From Duganella sp. 1411 (lineage in GTDB: Bacteria; Pseudomonadota; Gammaproteobacteria; Burkholderiales; Burkholderiaceae_D): a stretch of DNA of 64,000 bases. The position numbers were made by a program, and so were the translations under genes. Below the pieces are notes generated by a model. The model searched no databases, had not been told where the DNA came from, and worked only from the letters and a program-made list of their open reading frames with translations. The stretch spans positions 930,001 through 994,000 of the forward strand of contig NZ_JAFICD010000001.1 in the NCBI RefSeq assembly GCF_017833525.1, read 5' to 3'. This document shows positions 48,788 through 57,319 of this stretch, in pieces (positions within the stretch are counted from its first letter, which is position 1; each line of letters begins with the position of its first letter).

Positions 48788-49915
48788 TCAAAACCGGTGC
48801 AGGATGCCCAACTGAAGACCGGTCAAGCGCCGGCCGTTGATGTCGTCCCCGGCCAGGTTGGCCGACGGCGCGGCCGAGCTGCTGAAGCGGAAGCCCGCCG
48901 CGTCGTCGTTTTTCATCACGCTGGCGAAGCCGTACAACTGCGTGCGCTTGGACAGATCGTAGTAAGCGCCGACGTTGGCCGAGCGCACACTGGCCCCGCC
49001 GCCGCTGGTGTCATGCGCGCCGCCCACCATCGCGCCGACGCGAAACGCCGGGCCGACCCGGTAGTCGGCCGACAGCTCCCACAGGTTGTAGTAGCGCCGC
49101 GCGTTGGCGTCGGTGCCGGCGAAGAAGTTGTTCGGGCTGCCGACCAGGCTCAATATCGCGCCGGCGTTGGCTCCGTTGGCGTTGGCCGTGGAGTTGTTGC
49201 TGCGCCCCGCCGCCAGATAGATCTTGCCGCCCCCGTACTGGTAGTTGAGATAGACGTTGTGGTATTCGATCCGCTCCCGGACCGTGGCCGTGGCGCGGTT
49301 GGGCGTCGCCAGCACGCCGGCGTAGCCCGTCCGCCACGGTCCGTTCTGGTAGTCCAGCGCCAGCTGCCAGACACCCTTGTTGTTGGCGGCGGCGGTGTTC
49401 TCGGGCAGCGCGTAGTGCAGGTCGAGCTGCAAACCCGCCAGGCGCGGCGATTTGTAAGACAGGTCGTTGTCGTAGCGCGAGGGCACGCCGAAGGTGTTGA
49501 ACATGGAGCCGAACGTGGTGCGCTCGGTGTAATCGATGGCGCCGCCGATGTAGAACACCTGCGTGTTCTGCCGGCCGGCGCGGAACTCGCCCACCGGCGT
49601 GACGACGCCCAGCCAGGCCTGGCGATCGAACAGGCGGGTGGCGTCGGCGGCGCTGCCGCTGTCGGCGCCGATGCCCTGCTCCAGCGTGAAGGTGATGCGG
49701 TAGCCGCCGCCGATATCCTCGCCGCCCTTGAATCCCAGGCGGCTGCGCAGGATGGCGCCGTCGTTCAGGCCCGTGACCTGGGCGCCGCTGCTGCTGCGGA
49801 TGATACCCAGGTATTCGTCGAAGTCGCCGTAGATGGTGGTGCCGGTTTGGCCATAGGCGTTGGCGCAGGCGGCCGCCATCGCCAGCAGGCCGGCCGCTGT
49901 CAAATGTTGTCTCAT
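48788..49915 (-). CDS. Outer-membrane porin (betaproteobacterial OmpC-like)
   Basis: 375 residues with a signal peptide (LTAAGLLAMAAACANAYGQ), the start TTIYGDFDEYLGI, the strand pair SRLGFKGGEDIGGGYRITFTLEQGI, RLFDRQAWLGVVTPVGEFRAGRQ, and the C-terminal Phe (GLQLGILHRF) of 16-stranded trimeric porins. It would admit small anions such as aromatic or hydroaromatic acids. It lies between the dehydratase and MHS transporter genes, all minus, so it is likely the outer-membrane step of the same pathway. Confidence 0.92.
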   Translation of the reverse strand: MRQHLTAAGLLAMAAACANAYGQTGTTIYGDFDEYLGIIRSSSGAQVTGLNDGAILRSRLGFKGGEDIGGGYRITFTLEQGIGADSGSAADATRLFDRQAWLGVVTPVGEFRAGRQNTQVFYIGGAIDYTERTTFGSMFNTFGVPSRYDNDLSYKSPRLAGLQLDLHYALPENTAAANNKGVWQLALDYQNGPWRTGYAGVLATPNRATATVRERIEYHNVYLNYQYGGGKIYLAAGRSNNSTANANGANAGAILSLVGSPNNFFAGTDANARRYYNLWELSADYRVGPAFRVGAMVGGAHDTSGGGASVRSANVGAYYDLSKRTQLYGFASVMKNDDAAGFRFSSSAAPSANLAGDDINGRRLTGLQLGILHRF

Positions 49916-49978
49916 GTTTGTCTCGTCGTTGTTATGGGCGCGGTTATAGGTGCCGCGCCTCGGTTTTACTCAAATCAT

Positions 49979-50866
49979 TCAGGCCATCGCCGCGTGGCCG
50001 GCGGTTGCCTGCAGCACGGTCAGGCTGCGCCGCAGCACCTGGTCGGTCACCCACTTGGCGGAGCGGTAGGCGCGCCGCGCCACCACCTCCGGCGAAAACT
50101 GCAGGTAGTCGTCGTTGAACACCTCGAAGCTGAAATCACCCCGGTAGCCGTTGCGGTTCAGCTGGCGTAGCATCACCGACAGCTCTTTCGCGTGGCTGCC
50201 TTCGCCGGGGAACACGCGCAGATGGCGCGCCGTCTCCAGCCGCTCCTCGGCGCTGCGCAGATCGCGCCACATGTAGTCGGACAGCTGCACCAGCGCGATC
50301 TTGTGGGCCGGGATGTCGTCGAGCTCCGTCAGGTCGGCGTCGTTGGCCAGCATGTGGAACGAGTCCAGCACCACGCCCAGATTGGCGTGCCCCGCCCGCT
50401 CCACCGCCTCCCACGACTGCTGGTACTGATTCACGTGGCGGCCCCACGACAGCGCCTCGTAGCCGACCTTGACGCCCAGCGGCACCGCCAGCGTCGCCAG
50501 CTTGGCCAGGTCGCGGACGATCTTGTCCATGTCGCCGACGGCGTGGCTGGAGGTGCTGGAGCACACCATCAGCAAGGGCGCGCCGACCGCCTTGCAGACC
50601 AACAGCATCTGCCTGGCGATATCGAGCTTGTAGTCGTGCAGCGCGCCGTCCAGCCCTTCGTAATCGCGCATGACCTGGATGCCGGTCACGCGCACGCCGC
50701 TGGCGCGAACCACCCCCACCGCTTCGTCGATGCCGCCGGGATGCCCGGCCAGGTCCTTCGCCCACAGCATCAGCTGCGAGAAGCCGGCCGCCTTCGAGGC
50801 GCGCAGTTTCGATTCGAGCGGGCCCGCCAGCGTGATACTGTCCATGCCGAAGTTAGCCAGATTCAT
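49979..50866 (-). CDS. TIM-barrel 3-dehydroshikimate dehydratase-like protein
   Basis: 295 residues of the sugar phosphate isomerase/epimerase fold. Likely metal ligands are Glu in VGYEALSWG, Asp in VLDSFHML, Gln in LVQLSDYMW and Glu in FSFEVFND; this pattern is that of bacterial 3-dehydroshikimate dehydratases (QuiC/QsuB N-domain), which make protocatechuate. In QuiC the barrel is fused to an HPPD-like domain; here that domain appears to be the separate gene at 51701. ATGA overlap with the AroE-like gene supports co-function. Another sugar isomerase activity is possible. Confidence 0.78.
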   Translation of the reverse strand: MNLANFGMDSITLAGPLESKLRASKAAGFSQLMLWAKDLAGHPGGIDEAVGVVRASGVRVTGIQVMRDYEGLDGALHDYKLDIARQMLLVCKAVGAPLLMVCSSTSSHAVGDMDKIVRDLAKLATLAVPLGVKVGYEALSWGRHVNQYQQSWEAVERAGHANLGVVLDSFHMLANDADLTELDDIPAHKIALVQLSDYMWRDLRSAEERLETARHLRVFPGEGSHAKELSVMLRQLNRNGYRGDFSFEVFNDDYLQFSPEVVARRAYRSAKWVTDQVLRRSLTVLQATAGHAAMA

Positions 50867-51708
50867 AACGCCCCCAAATCACGGAATTCATCGGACGACA
50901 CGCCGGGCCAGCCAAACAGCTCAAGGTACAAGGGCGCCTGTTCGATCAGCATCTCCTTGCCCTTCTGGATGCGACAGCCGTGCCGTTGCGCTTCCAACAG
51001 CAATTTGGTCATCTCGATCTTCATGCCGCAATCGGCCACGATGCAGTCGCGCGACACACCGCGCAGATCGATGGGCACCGCGTCATCGGCGTGCATGCCG
51101 AGCGGCGTGCAATTGACCACCAGGTCGTAGCCCTCGGCCACCGGCAATCCCTCGGCCACGTGGCAGTCCGGGAACGCGTTCTGTAGACGGGCGCGCAAGG
51201 CCGCGGCCTGTTCGAGCCGGGTGTCGCAGATCGCCACTTCGGCGATGCCGCGCACGGCCAATGCCTCCGCCACGGCGCAACCGACGCCGCCGCTGCCGAC
51301 CACCAGCGCCCGCGCGCCGCTCCAATTGAAGGCGGCGCCGGCCAGCGTGCGGTCGAAGGCGCGCACGAATCCCTCGCCGTCGATCAGATCGCCCTTGATG
51401 CGGCCATTGGCGTCCTTGTAGATGGCGTTGCAGGACCCAGCCAGCAGCGCGCGGCTGCTCGGCGCATCGACCGCTTCGACGCTCATCGGCTTGTGCGGAA
51501 TCGAGACGAAAATGCCGCCGACGTTCTCTATCCCCATCAGCAGGCGCACGGCGGCGACGTAGCCCTGCGGCGCCACCTTGAGCGGAATCACGCGCGCATC
51601 GATGCCGTGGCGCTGGAAGTAGGCGTTGAACAGCGTCGGCGCCTTGACCTGTTCGACCGGCCAGCCGATCACCGGGAAGATACGCGTGGTGCCAGAGATT
51701 TCAAGCAT
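50863..51708 (-). CDS. Shikimate/quinate dehydrogenase (AroE family)
   Basis: 281 residues. FVSIPHK has the catalytic Lys, GDLIDGEGF the catalytic Asp, and VVGSGGVGCAVAEAL the NAD(P)-binding loop. VVNCTPLGM is the usual family segment. The AroE family converts shikimate to 3-dehydroshikimate (or quinate to dehydroquinate). Placement in a catabolic operon, rather than with biosynthetic genes, suggests an oxidative role. It overlaps both neighbours by a few bases. Confidence 0.88.
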   Translation of the reverse strand: MLEISGTTRIFPVIGWPVEQVKAPTLFNAYFQRHGIDARVIPLKVAPQGYVAAVRLLMGIENVGGIFVSIPHKPMSVEAVDAPSSRALLAGSCNAIYKDANGRIKGDLIDGEGFVRAFDRTLAGAAFNWSGARALVVGSGGVGCAVAEALAVRGIAEVAICDTRLEQAAALRARLQNAFPDCHVAEGLPVAEGYDLVVNCTPLGMHADDAVPIDLRGVSRDCIVADCGMKIEMTKLLLEAQRHGCRIQKGKEMLIEQAPLYLELFGWPGVSSDEFRDLGAL

Positions 51709-52585
51709 GGCCGCCTCCCATGCCGCTGGCGACCAGCTCGAAACTGACGCCGCCCCGGTAAAGCTGCGTCAAGGCGCCGCGTTCGGTCGGCGCCTGAGGC
51801 GCGCGGTCGACGAACACGATCCCCCGGCGCTGCAGCTCGCGCACCGCGCCCATCACGTCCGGCACGCCGAGGCCGACGCGGATCAACTGCTCCTCCCACT
51901 GCAGGCCGCCGGCGCCCTCCGGCGGCTCCACCAGTTGCAGATAGAAGCCGCGGCATGGGCTTTCGAGCAGCACGCCCTTCGGCACCACGCCGAAATAGCG
52001 GCCTTCCGGCAGCGCGCGGAAGTCCATCAGCTGCTGGTAGAAATCCACCCACTCCGCGCTCCGGTCCTGGCCGATGGCCTGCACCACGCCGAAGAAGTGC
52101 ATGCCCGCCACCGCCTCCGGCCGCGCCGGCACATTCGGGATGGCCTTGAAATCGACGTCGTAGATCGAGAAGTCCGTGTAGCGGTCGACAAAATAGAGGA
52201 TGGAATCGCCGGCGCCGTGCACCCCGGGGATATTCAACTCCATCGCGCCGGCGCGGGTCTGGATGGCCCAGGCGCCCATGTCGATGGCATGGCGGTACGC
52301 GGCGTCGGCGTCGCGCACGCGCAGCGCGATGGCGCTGATCACGGTCGCTTGCGGCCCCTCCTCGCCCTGCGGCAGCGCGCGCGGATCGGCGTTGACGATC
52401 ACGTTCATGCCGCCCTGGCGGTACAGCGTCACCTCGCGCGAGCGGTGGCGCGCCGTCGCGCCAAAGCCCATCTGCTCCAGCAGCGCGCCCAGCGCCAGCG
52501 GCTGCGACGTGGCGTATTCGATGAATTCGATGCCGGCGATACCGAGCGGATTGCTCGGTTCCGGCAGTTGTTCCTTGATGATCAT
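51701..52585 (-). CDS. HPPD-like (VOC superfamily) protein, probable partner of the dehydratase
   Basis: 294 residues with the start GIAGIEFIEYATSQPLALGALLEQMGF, which matches HPPD-type dioxygenases and the C-terminal domain of QuiC/QsuB dehydratases. Of the iron-binding triad, a His (AGMHFFGVV) and the last Glu (GGVSFELVAS) remain, while the second His position reads Arg (LIRVGLGVPD), so true HPPD activity is doubtful. It opens the operon, divergent from iclR. Role beside the TIM-barrel dehydratase is inferred. Confidence 0.75.
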   Translation of the reverse strand: MIIKEQLPEPSNPLGIAGIEFIEYATSQPLALGALLEQMGFGATARHRSREVTLYRQGGMNVIVNADPRALPQGEEGPQATVISAIALRVRDADAAYRHAIDMGAWAIQTRAGAMELNIPGVHGAGDSILYFVDRYTDFSIYDVDFKAIPNVPARPEAVAGMHFFGVVQAIGQDRSAEWVDFYQQLMDFRALPEGRYFGVVPKGVLLESPCRGFYLQLVEPPEGAGGLQWEEQLIRVGLGVPDVMGAVRELQRRGIVFVDRAPQAPTERGALTQLYRGGVSFELVASGMGGGHA

Positions 52586-52673
52586 ATGCAGGTCTCCCGC
52601 GTCTGTGCGCTTAAAGTCAGGCCAGTATAGGAAGCCCCAACCCGCAAAAAAACCCGTGAAAACCGGCTATACT

Positions 52674-52704
52674 GCGCTAATCGCTCCACTTGCGCGATTA
52701 GCGC
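52674..52704. promoter_or_regulatory. Inverted-repeat operator candidate between the catabolic operon and iclR
   Basis: GCGCTAATCG and CGATTAGCGC form a perfect 10-bp inverted repeat with an 11-base spacer, ending 8 bases before the iclR start. TATACT (52668-52673) just before it could be the -10 of iclR. The site is well placed for autoregulation by the IclR protein and control of the divergent operon. Confidence 0.6.
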
Positions 52705-52711
52705 ACAAAAT

Positions 52712-53494
52712 ATGAAAAAGCCGCAGCTGCTGGACGTGCAGGTCGCCGAGCGCGACCTGATCGATGGCCTGATCACGGGCCTGCACGTCATCACCGCCTT
52801 CAACGACGACACCGCGCGCCTGACCGCCACCGAACTGGCCGCGAAGGTGGCGATCAGCCGCAGCGCCGCCCGGCGTTATCTGCTAACGCTGGTCCACACC
52901 GGTATGGCCGCCACCGACGGCAAGACGTTCTGGCTCACGCCCAAGGTGCTGACGCTGGGCCGCTCCTACCTCGATTCGGCGCGGCTGCCGCGCGCCATCG
53001 TGCCGTATCTGCAAAAGCTCACGTCGGAGCTGCAGGAATCGACCAACTATTCGGTGCTGGAGGGGGACGACGTGGTGTATGTGAGCCGCGTGAACGCGCC
53101 GCGCCAGCTCACCACCGGCTTCGAGCCGGGCACGCGGCTGCCCGCCTACGCGTCGACGGCCGGCCGCGTGCTGCTGTCGGCGATGCCGGACGACGCGCTG
53201 CACGCGTATCTGGCGCGGGTGGAGCTGATCGCCTACACGCATCTGACGGTGACGGACAAGCGCCAGCTGTTCGACGAGCTGGTGGCGATCCGCGAGAGCG
53301 GCTTCGCCGTCACCGAGAACCAGTACGAGATCGGTTTTCGCGGCATCTCGGTGCCGGTCAAGAGCCGGCGCGGAAACCTGATCGGGGCGCTGAGCGTATC
53401 GATGATGACGGCCAGTTCGTCCAGGGCGGAGGCGAGCGCGCGCTGCGTGCCGGCGCTACAGGCGACCGCCAACACGCTGATGCTGTGGGTATGA
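52712..53494 (+). CDS. IclR-family transcriptional regulator
   Basis: 260 residues: N-terminal winged helix (LTATELAAKVAISRSAARRYLLTLVHTGMA) and C-terminal IclR ligand domain (RLPAYASTAGRVLLSAM; GFRGISVPVKSRRGNLIGALSVSM). The PcaR/PobR-like branch controls aromatic acid genes. It is divergent from the putative quinate/shikimate operon with 126 bases between, so that operon is the probable target, with a pathway acid as inducer. Confidence 0.88.
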   Translation: MKKPQLLDVQVAERDLIDGLITGLHVITAFNDDTARLTATELAAKVAISRSAARRYLLTLVHTGMAATDGKTFWLTPKVLTLGRSYLDSARLPRAIVPYLQKLTSELQESTNYSVLEGDDVVYVSRVNAPRQLTTGFEPGTRLPAYASTAGRVLLSAMPDDALHAYLARVELIAYTHLTVTDKRQLFDELVAIRESGFAVTENQYEIGFRGISVPVKSRRGNLIGALSVSMMTASSSRAEASARCVPALQATANTLMLWV

Positions 53495-53548
53495 CACTGA
53501 AAATCGGGTAACCTTGGCGCCTCACCCTATATTTTAGGAGCGAACACC

Positions 53549-53977
53549 GTGGCCACCAAATCAAGCGACGCCGCCGCGCCGGCCCTGCTCTCGGGCGGCA
53601 ACCCGAAGATACCCAAGGCCTACGGCGACGCGCCGGTGCAGGCCTACATCGCCGCCATGCCGGGCTGGAAAAGCGACCTGGGACGCCGGCTCGACGAGAT
53701 CATCGTCGCCACCGTCCCGGGCGTGAACAAGGCGGTCAAGTGGAACACGCCACTGTACGGGATCGCCGATCAGGGCTGGTTCCTGGGCTTCCACTGCTAC
53801 ACCAAATACGTCAAGGTCACCTTCTTCAATGGCGGCTTTCTCGACCCGATGCCGCCGGGCGCCTCCAAAACGGCCGGCGTGCGCCATCTGGACCTGCGCG
53901 AGGACGACCCGCTCGACGAGGAGCAATTCGCCGATTGGGTGCGGCAAGCCAGCCTGCTGCCCGGCGAGCGGATGTGA
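53549..53977 (+). CDS. DUF1801 domain protein
   Basis: 142 residues from a GTG start with TAGGAG upstream. PVQAYIAAMPGWKSDLGRRLDEIIVATVPGVNKAVKWNTPLYG and GWFLGFHCYTKYVKVTFFNG are the usual DUF1801 (YdhG-like) pattern. The function is unknown. It converges with dadA; the stops are 7 bases apart, so the two messages may overlap. Confidence 0.85.
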   Translation: MATKSSDAAAPALLSGGNPKIPKAYGDAPVQAYIAAMPGWKSDLGRRLDEIIVATVPGVNKAVKWNTPLYGIADQGWFLGFHCYTKYVKVTFFNGGFLDPMPPGASKTAGVRHLDLREDDPLDEEQFADWVRQASLLPGERM

Positions 53978-53984
53978 TCCGCCG

Positions 53985-55256
53985 TCAGGCCGCCCGCGCC
54001 ACGCGCGCGGGTGCGGCCCGGCCGCCGCCACCCTCGCGCCCGGAGGCGGCGAAGATGGTGTCGGCGATGATGTCGGCGGTCGCCGCCGACAGCGTCCAGC
54101 CCAGATGCCCGTGGCCGGTGTTGTAGAACACCGTCGGCGCCTTGCCGCGTCCCACGCGCGGCATCAGGTTCGGCATCATCGGCCGCAATCCCGCCCACGG
54201 CGTGACGCTGCGCGTGCTCACGTCCGGGAAGCAGCGCCCCACCCACTCCACCAGTGGCGCGATGCGGTCGGCGCGGATGTCGCGGTTAAAGCCGTTGAAT
54301 TCGGCCGTGCCGGCCACGCGGAAACGGTCCTCGCCCAGGCGGCTGGTCACCAGTTTGGTCTCGTCGTCGAGCAGGCTGACGGTGGGCGCGGCGGCCTGGC
54401 TGGCGGCGTCGTTCAAATGGACCGTGATCGAATAGCCCTTGACCGGATAAACGTTGACGCGGTCGCCCAGCATGGCCGCCATCTCGCGGCTGGCGGTGCC
54501 GGCGCAGACCACCACCGCGTCGTAGCGGCTCACTTGTGCGACACCATCTTGCTCGACCGTGATGTCGACGCCGCCGGCGCCGGCGCGCATGGCCGTCACC
54601 TGCTGGCCGAAACGCGTTTCGACGCCCAGCCGCCGCGCCGCCAGCGCCAGCCCGGTGGTGAATTTGTGGATGTCGCCGGTGCAGTCGCTGACGGTGTAGT
54701 GGCCGCCGTAATAGTCGCCGCGCAGTGTCGGTTCGATGGCGCGCATCTCCTCCGGCGTGACCGCGCGGCGCGACAGGCCGCCCTCCAGCAACAACCTGGA
54801 CACCGTGGCCGCGTGCTCGAAGCCGGCGCGGTCGCGGTAGATGTGCAGGATGCCTTCTCGTTTGAGATCGAAGTCGATGCCCTCGTCCTTGGCCCACTGG
54901 AACAGGTGCTCGCGCGCGGCCAGCGCCAGCTGGGTGGTGGCGACGGTGTTGTCGCGGTAGTGCGGCATGGCGGCGACGAACTCAGCGAACCACGACAGCT
55001 TGTGCCAGCTCGGCTTGGGATTGACCAGCAGCGGCGCGTCGTTCTTCAGCATCCACTTCAAGCCTTTGGCGATGGTCGAGCGGTGGTTCCACACCTCGGC
55101 GTTGGAGGCGGACAACTGGCCGCCGTTGGCGAACGAGGTTTCCATCGCCGCGTAGCGATGGCGCTCCAGCAAGGTGACGGCGAAGCCGCGTTTGGCGAGG
55201 GCGTAGGCGGTGGTGACGCCGGTGATGCCGCCGCCGATGATTGCTATGGTTTTCAT
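53985..55256 (-). CDS. dadA: FAD-dependent D-amino acid dehydrogenase (DadA family)
   Basis: 423 residues: FAD-binding start MKTIAIIGGGITGVTTAYALA, NGGQLSASNAEVWNH, and the C-terminal TPWAGLRPMMPNLMPRVGRG and NTGHGHLGWTLSAATADI typical of DadA. These enzymes oxidise D-amino acids such as D-alanine to the keto acid and feed electrons to quinone. Here the gene follows a tandem glycine riboswitch, so glycine controls it and may be a substrate. ATG at 55256 has GGAG upstream; the frame upstream passes through the riboswitch and is rejected. Confidence 0.9.
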   Translation of the reverse strand: MKTIAIIGGGITGVTTAYALAKRGFAVTLLERHRYAAMETSFANGGQLSASNAEVWNHRSTIAKGLKWMLKNDAPLLVNPKPSWHKLSWFAEFVAAMPHYRDNTVATTQLALAAREHLFQWAKDEGIDFDLKREGILHIYRDRAGFEHAATVSRLLLEGGLSRRAVTPEEMRAIEPTLRGDYYGGHYTVSDCTGDIHKFTTGLALAARRLGVETRFGQQVTAMRAGAGGVDITVEQDGVAQVSRYDAVVVCAGTASREMAAMLGDRVNVYPVKGYSITVHLNDAASQAAAPTVSLLDDETKLVTSRLGEDRFRVAGTAEFNGFNRDIRADRIAPLVEWVGRCFPDVSTRSVTPWAGLRPMMPNLMPRVGRGKAPTVFYNTGHGHLGWTLSAATADIIADTIFAASGREGGGGRAAPARVARAA

Positions 55257-55305
55257 GGGACTCCAGACCGTCAAAGGGGATGGTCTCGGCGCACATGCGC
55301 AAAGA

Positions 55306-55512
55306 CACCCCCTCTGTTCTGGACCTGAGAGATTCACGCCGGGCCGCGATGGCGGCAGCGCTTGCTCCTTCGGTGCGGCGGACGACGTCCGAGCCCTGCC
55401 GCTCTTCAGAGTTTGAAATGCTGTATCGGTCCTTTTGCCTGAGAGTTTCCGGGGCGGTTGCTCCTTCGGCGCTGTTCGGCGGAAAATCCCGCGACAGTCT
55501 CTCCCGATACGG
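55306..55512 (-). promoter_or_regulatory. Tandem glycine riboswitch upstream of dadA
   Basis: On the minus strand, aptamer 1 reads GTATCGGGAGAGACTG, then CGCCGAAGGAGCAA, CTCTCAGGCAAAAGGACCG; aptamer 2 reads ACTCTGAAGAGCGGCA, GCACCGAAGGAGCAAGC, ATCTCTCAGGTCCAGAACAGAGGG. Both keep the conserved GAAGGAGCAA and CTCTCAGG cores. The gap between dadA and the flavodoxin gene is otherwise empty. Confidence 0.95.
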
Positions 55513-55707
55513 CGATGGCTTTTGGCCACTGCGCTCCAGGCCGCACATCGCAGGCATGGAGAACGGCGCAAGCTTACCCGAAAAATCGGCCGGACGCCAT
55601 CCGCCTATGTTATTTATCTTTTACGGTCACTGGGAACCAAGGCCGCCGGTCCCGGTCCAATAATAGACGCGCGGGCGGCCCGCCATCGCGCTGAACAAGG
55701 AGTTGCC

Positions 55708-56235
55708 ATGAGCCCCTGCCTTATCGTGTACTACTCCCGCACCGGGGTAACGGCCAAGGCGGCCACCACTTTGGCGCGGGCCTGCGGCGCCGATCTGGAA
55801 CAGATCCAGGACGTGCAGCCGCGCGGCGGCGCCGGCGGCTTCCTGCGCTCGGCCTGGCAAGCCTTGCGCAAGTCCCCGGCGGAAATAGTGCCTCCGCTGC
55901 ACCATCCGGCCCACTACCCGTTCGTCGTGCTGGGCACGCCCGTCTGGGCCGGGCGCATGAGCGCGCCGATGCGCAGCTACATCTTGCAGCAGCGCGAACA
56001 TTTCCGCCGCGTCGCCGTGTTCTGCACCATGGGCGGCCGCAACGGCCAGGACGTGCTGACGTCGATGGCGGAACTGTGCAACCAACTGCCGGTCGCCAGC
56101 ATGTGTCTGCGGCAACGCGACGTGCTGGAGGACCGCTGCGCACAGGCGCTGGCCGACTTCGCCGGCGAACTGGCGATCGTCCAGCACGAGGCGCACGCCG
56201 ACGCGGCGCCGGATCCGGCGGGCCACCCGGTGTGA
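55708..56235 (+). CDS. Flavodoxin-like protein
   Basis: 175 residues: an FMN-binding first loop (YYSRTGVTAKAA), VVLGTPVWAGRMSAPMRSYI and VAVFCTMGGRNGQDVL, the standard flavodoxin-family segments. It probably carries electrons or reduces quinones. AAGGAG precedes the ATG. It is followed 27 bases later by a universal stress gene, likely in one transcript. Confidence 0.86.
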   Translation: MSPCLIVYYSRTGVTAKAATTLARACGADLEQIQDVQPRGGAGGFLRSAWQALRKSPAEIVPPLHHPAHYPFVVLGTPVWAGRMSAPMRSYILQQREHFRRVAVFCTMGGRNGQDVLTSMAELCNQLPVASMCLRQRDVLEDRCAQALADFAGELAIVQHEAHADAAPDPAGHPV

Positions 56236-56262
56236 GCGGCCCGCCGCCGTCCAGGAGCCGTC

Positions 56263-57102
56263 ATGGCCTATAAAACCATCCTGGTCAACGCCGAGGCGGC
56301 GCGGCGCGCGCCGTACATCGTCGCCTGCGCCGCCCGCGTCGCACTGGCCGAACAGGCGCATCTGGTCGGGCTGGCCAGTACCGGCATCAACCCGCTGATG
56401 TATCAATGCAACGCGGTGGCGCCGGGCGTCGTCCTCCGCCAGGAGGAGCTGGACTCACTCACCGCCAGCGCGCGCCAGGCGCTGGCGGCGTTCACCGCCA
56501 CGGCCAGCGGGCTCGGCGTGCTGTCGTCCGAGGAGCGCCTGACCAACGACGCCCTGCCCGACAGCCTGATACGGCAATCGCGCTACAGCGACCTGGTCGT
56601 TCTCGGTCAAACCGATCCCGGTGAAGCGGCGCCGCTCCCCGGCGAAACGCTGCCCCAACAAGTGATCCTGCATTGCCCGCGCCCGGTGCTGGTGGTGCCG
56701 CACGCCGGCGACATCGAGCGGATCGGCGAACGACCGCTGCTGGCGTGGGACGGCGGCATGGCGGCCAGCCGCGCGCTGCTGGCAGCGCTACCGTTGTTGC
56801 GACGCGCGACATTGTCGACGCTGGCCATATTCAATCCGGTCCAGGTTTACGATGCTCACGGACAACTTGCTGGCGCGGACATGGCCACGTGTTTGGCGCG
56901 CCACGGCGTCAAGCTCGACGTGGTGGCGCGCGACACCGACGGCGACGTCGGCGAGGCGTTGTTGACGCTGGCGGCCAACCTCGGCGCCGACCTGCTGGTC
57001 ATGGGATGCTACGGCCACACGCGCCTGCGCGAAATGCTGCTGGGCGGCGCCACGCGCAGCGTGCTGCGCAGCATGACCTTACCGGTGCTGATGACAGCCT
57101 GA
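56263..57102 (+). CDS. Tandem universal stress protein (UspA family)
   Basis: 279 residues with two Usp-like halves. The C-terminal one has the ATP-binding pattern GCYGHTRLREMLLGGATRSVL; the N-terminal half (YKTILVNAEAARRAPYIVACAARVALAEQAHLVGL) is more divergent. Proteins like this help survive energy or oxygen stress. GGAG is upstream of the ATG. It lies opposite to another usp gene across a palindromic element. Confidence 0.88.
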   Translation: MAYKTILVNAEAARRAPYIVACAARVALAEQAHLVGLASTGINPLMYQCNAVAPGVVLRQEELDSLTASARQALAAFTATASGLGVLSSEERLTNDALPDSLIRQSRYSDLVVLGQTDPGEAAPLPGETLPQQVILHCPRPVLVVPHAGDIERIGERPLLAWDGGMAASRALLAALPLLRRATLSTLAIFNPVQVYDAHGQLAGADMATCLARHGVKLDVVARDTDGDVGEALLTLAANLGADLLVMGCYGHTRLREMLLGGATRSVLRSMTLPVLMTA

Positions 57103-57162
57103 CCTGGCCGCGTGCCATGCGAGAGATCGGAATCACCGGAATCACCGGAATCACCGGAACCA

Positions 57163-57255
57163 CGTAGGGCGGATTAGCGGAGCGTAATCGGCCATGCATG
57201 CGCAGAGGCGGCTCATCGATGGCCGATTACGGCGTTCCGCCTAATCCGCCCTACG
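57163..57255. repeat. Intergenic palindromic element, copy 2 (complete)
   Basis: Outer arms CGTAGGGCGGATTAG (57163-57177) and CTAATCCGCCCTACG (57241-57255) and inner arms CGTAATCGGCCAT (57183-57195) and ATGGCCGATTACG (57219-57231) make a nested palindrome of 93 bp. Copy 1 at 45,196 shares inner arm and right outer arm. Three AATCACCGG units (57131-57157) stand just to its left. It separates two convergent usp genes. Confidence 0.85.
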
Positions 57256-57319
57256 CGCCCTACGGAAATCGTGCATATGATTCCCGCCGCACGCGGACCG
57301 AAGACCCACGCCTGCCACC

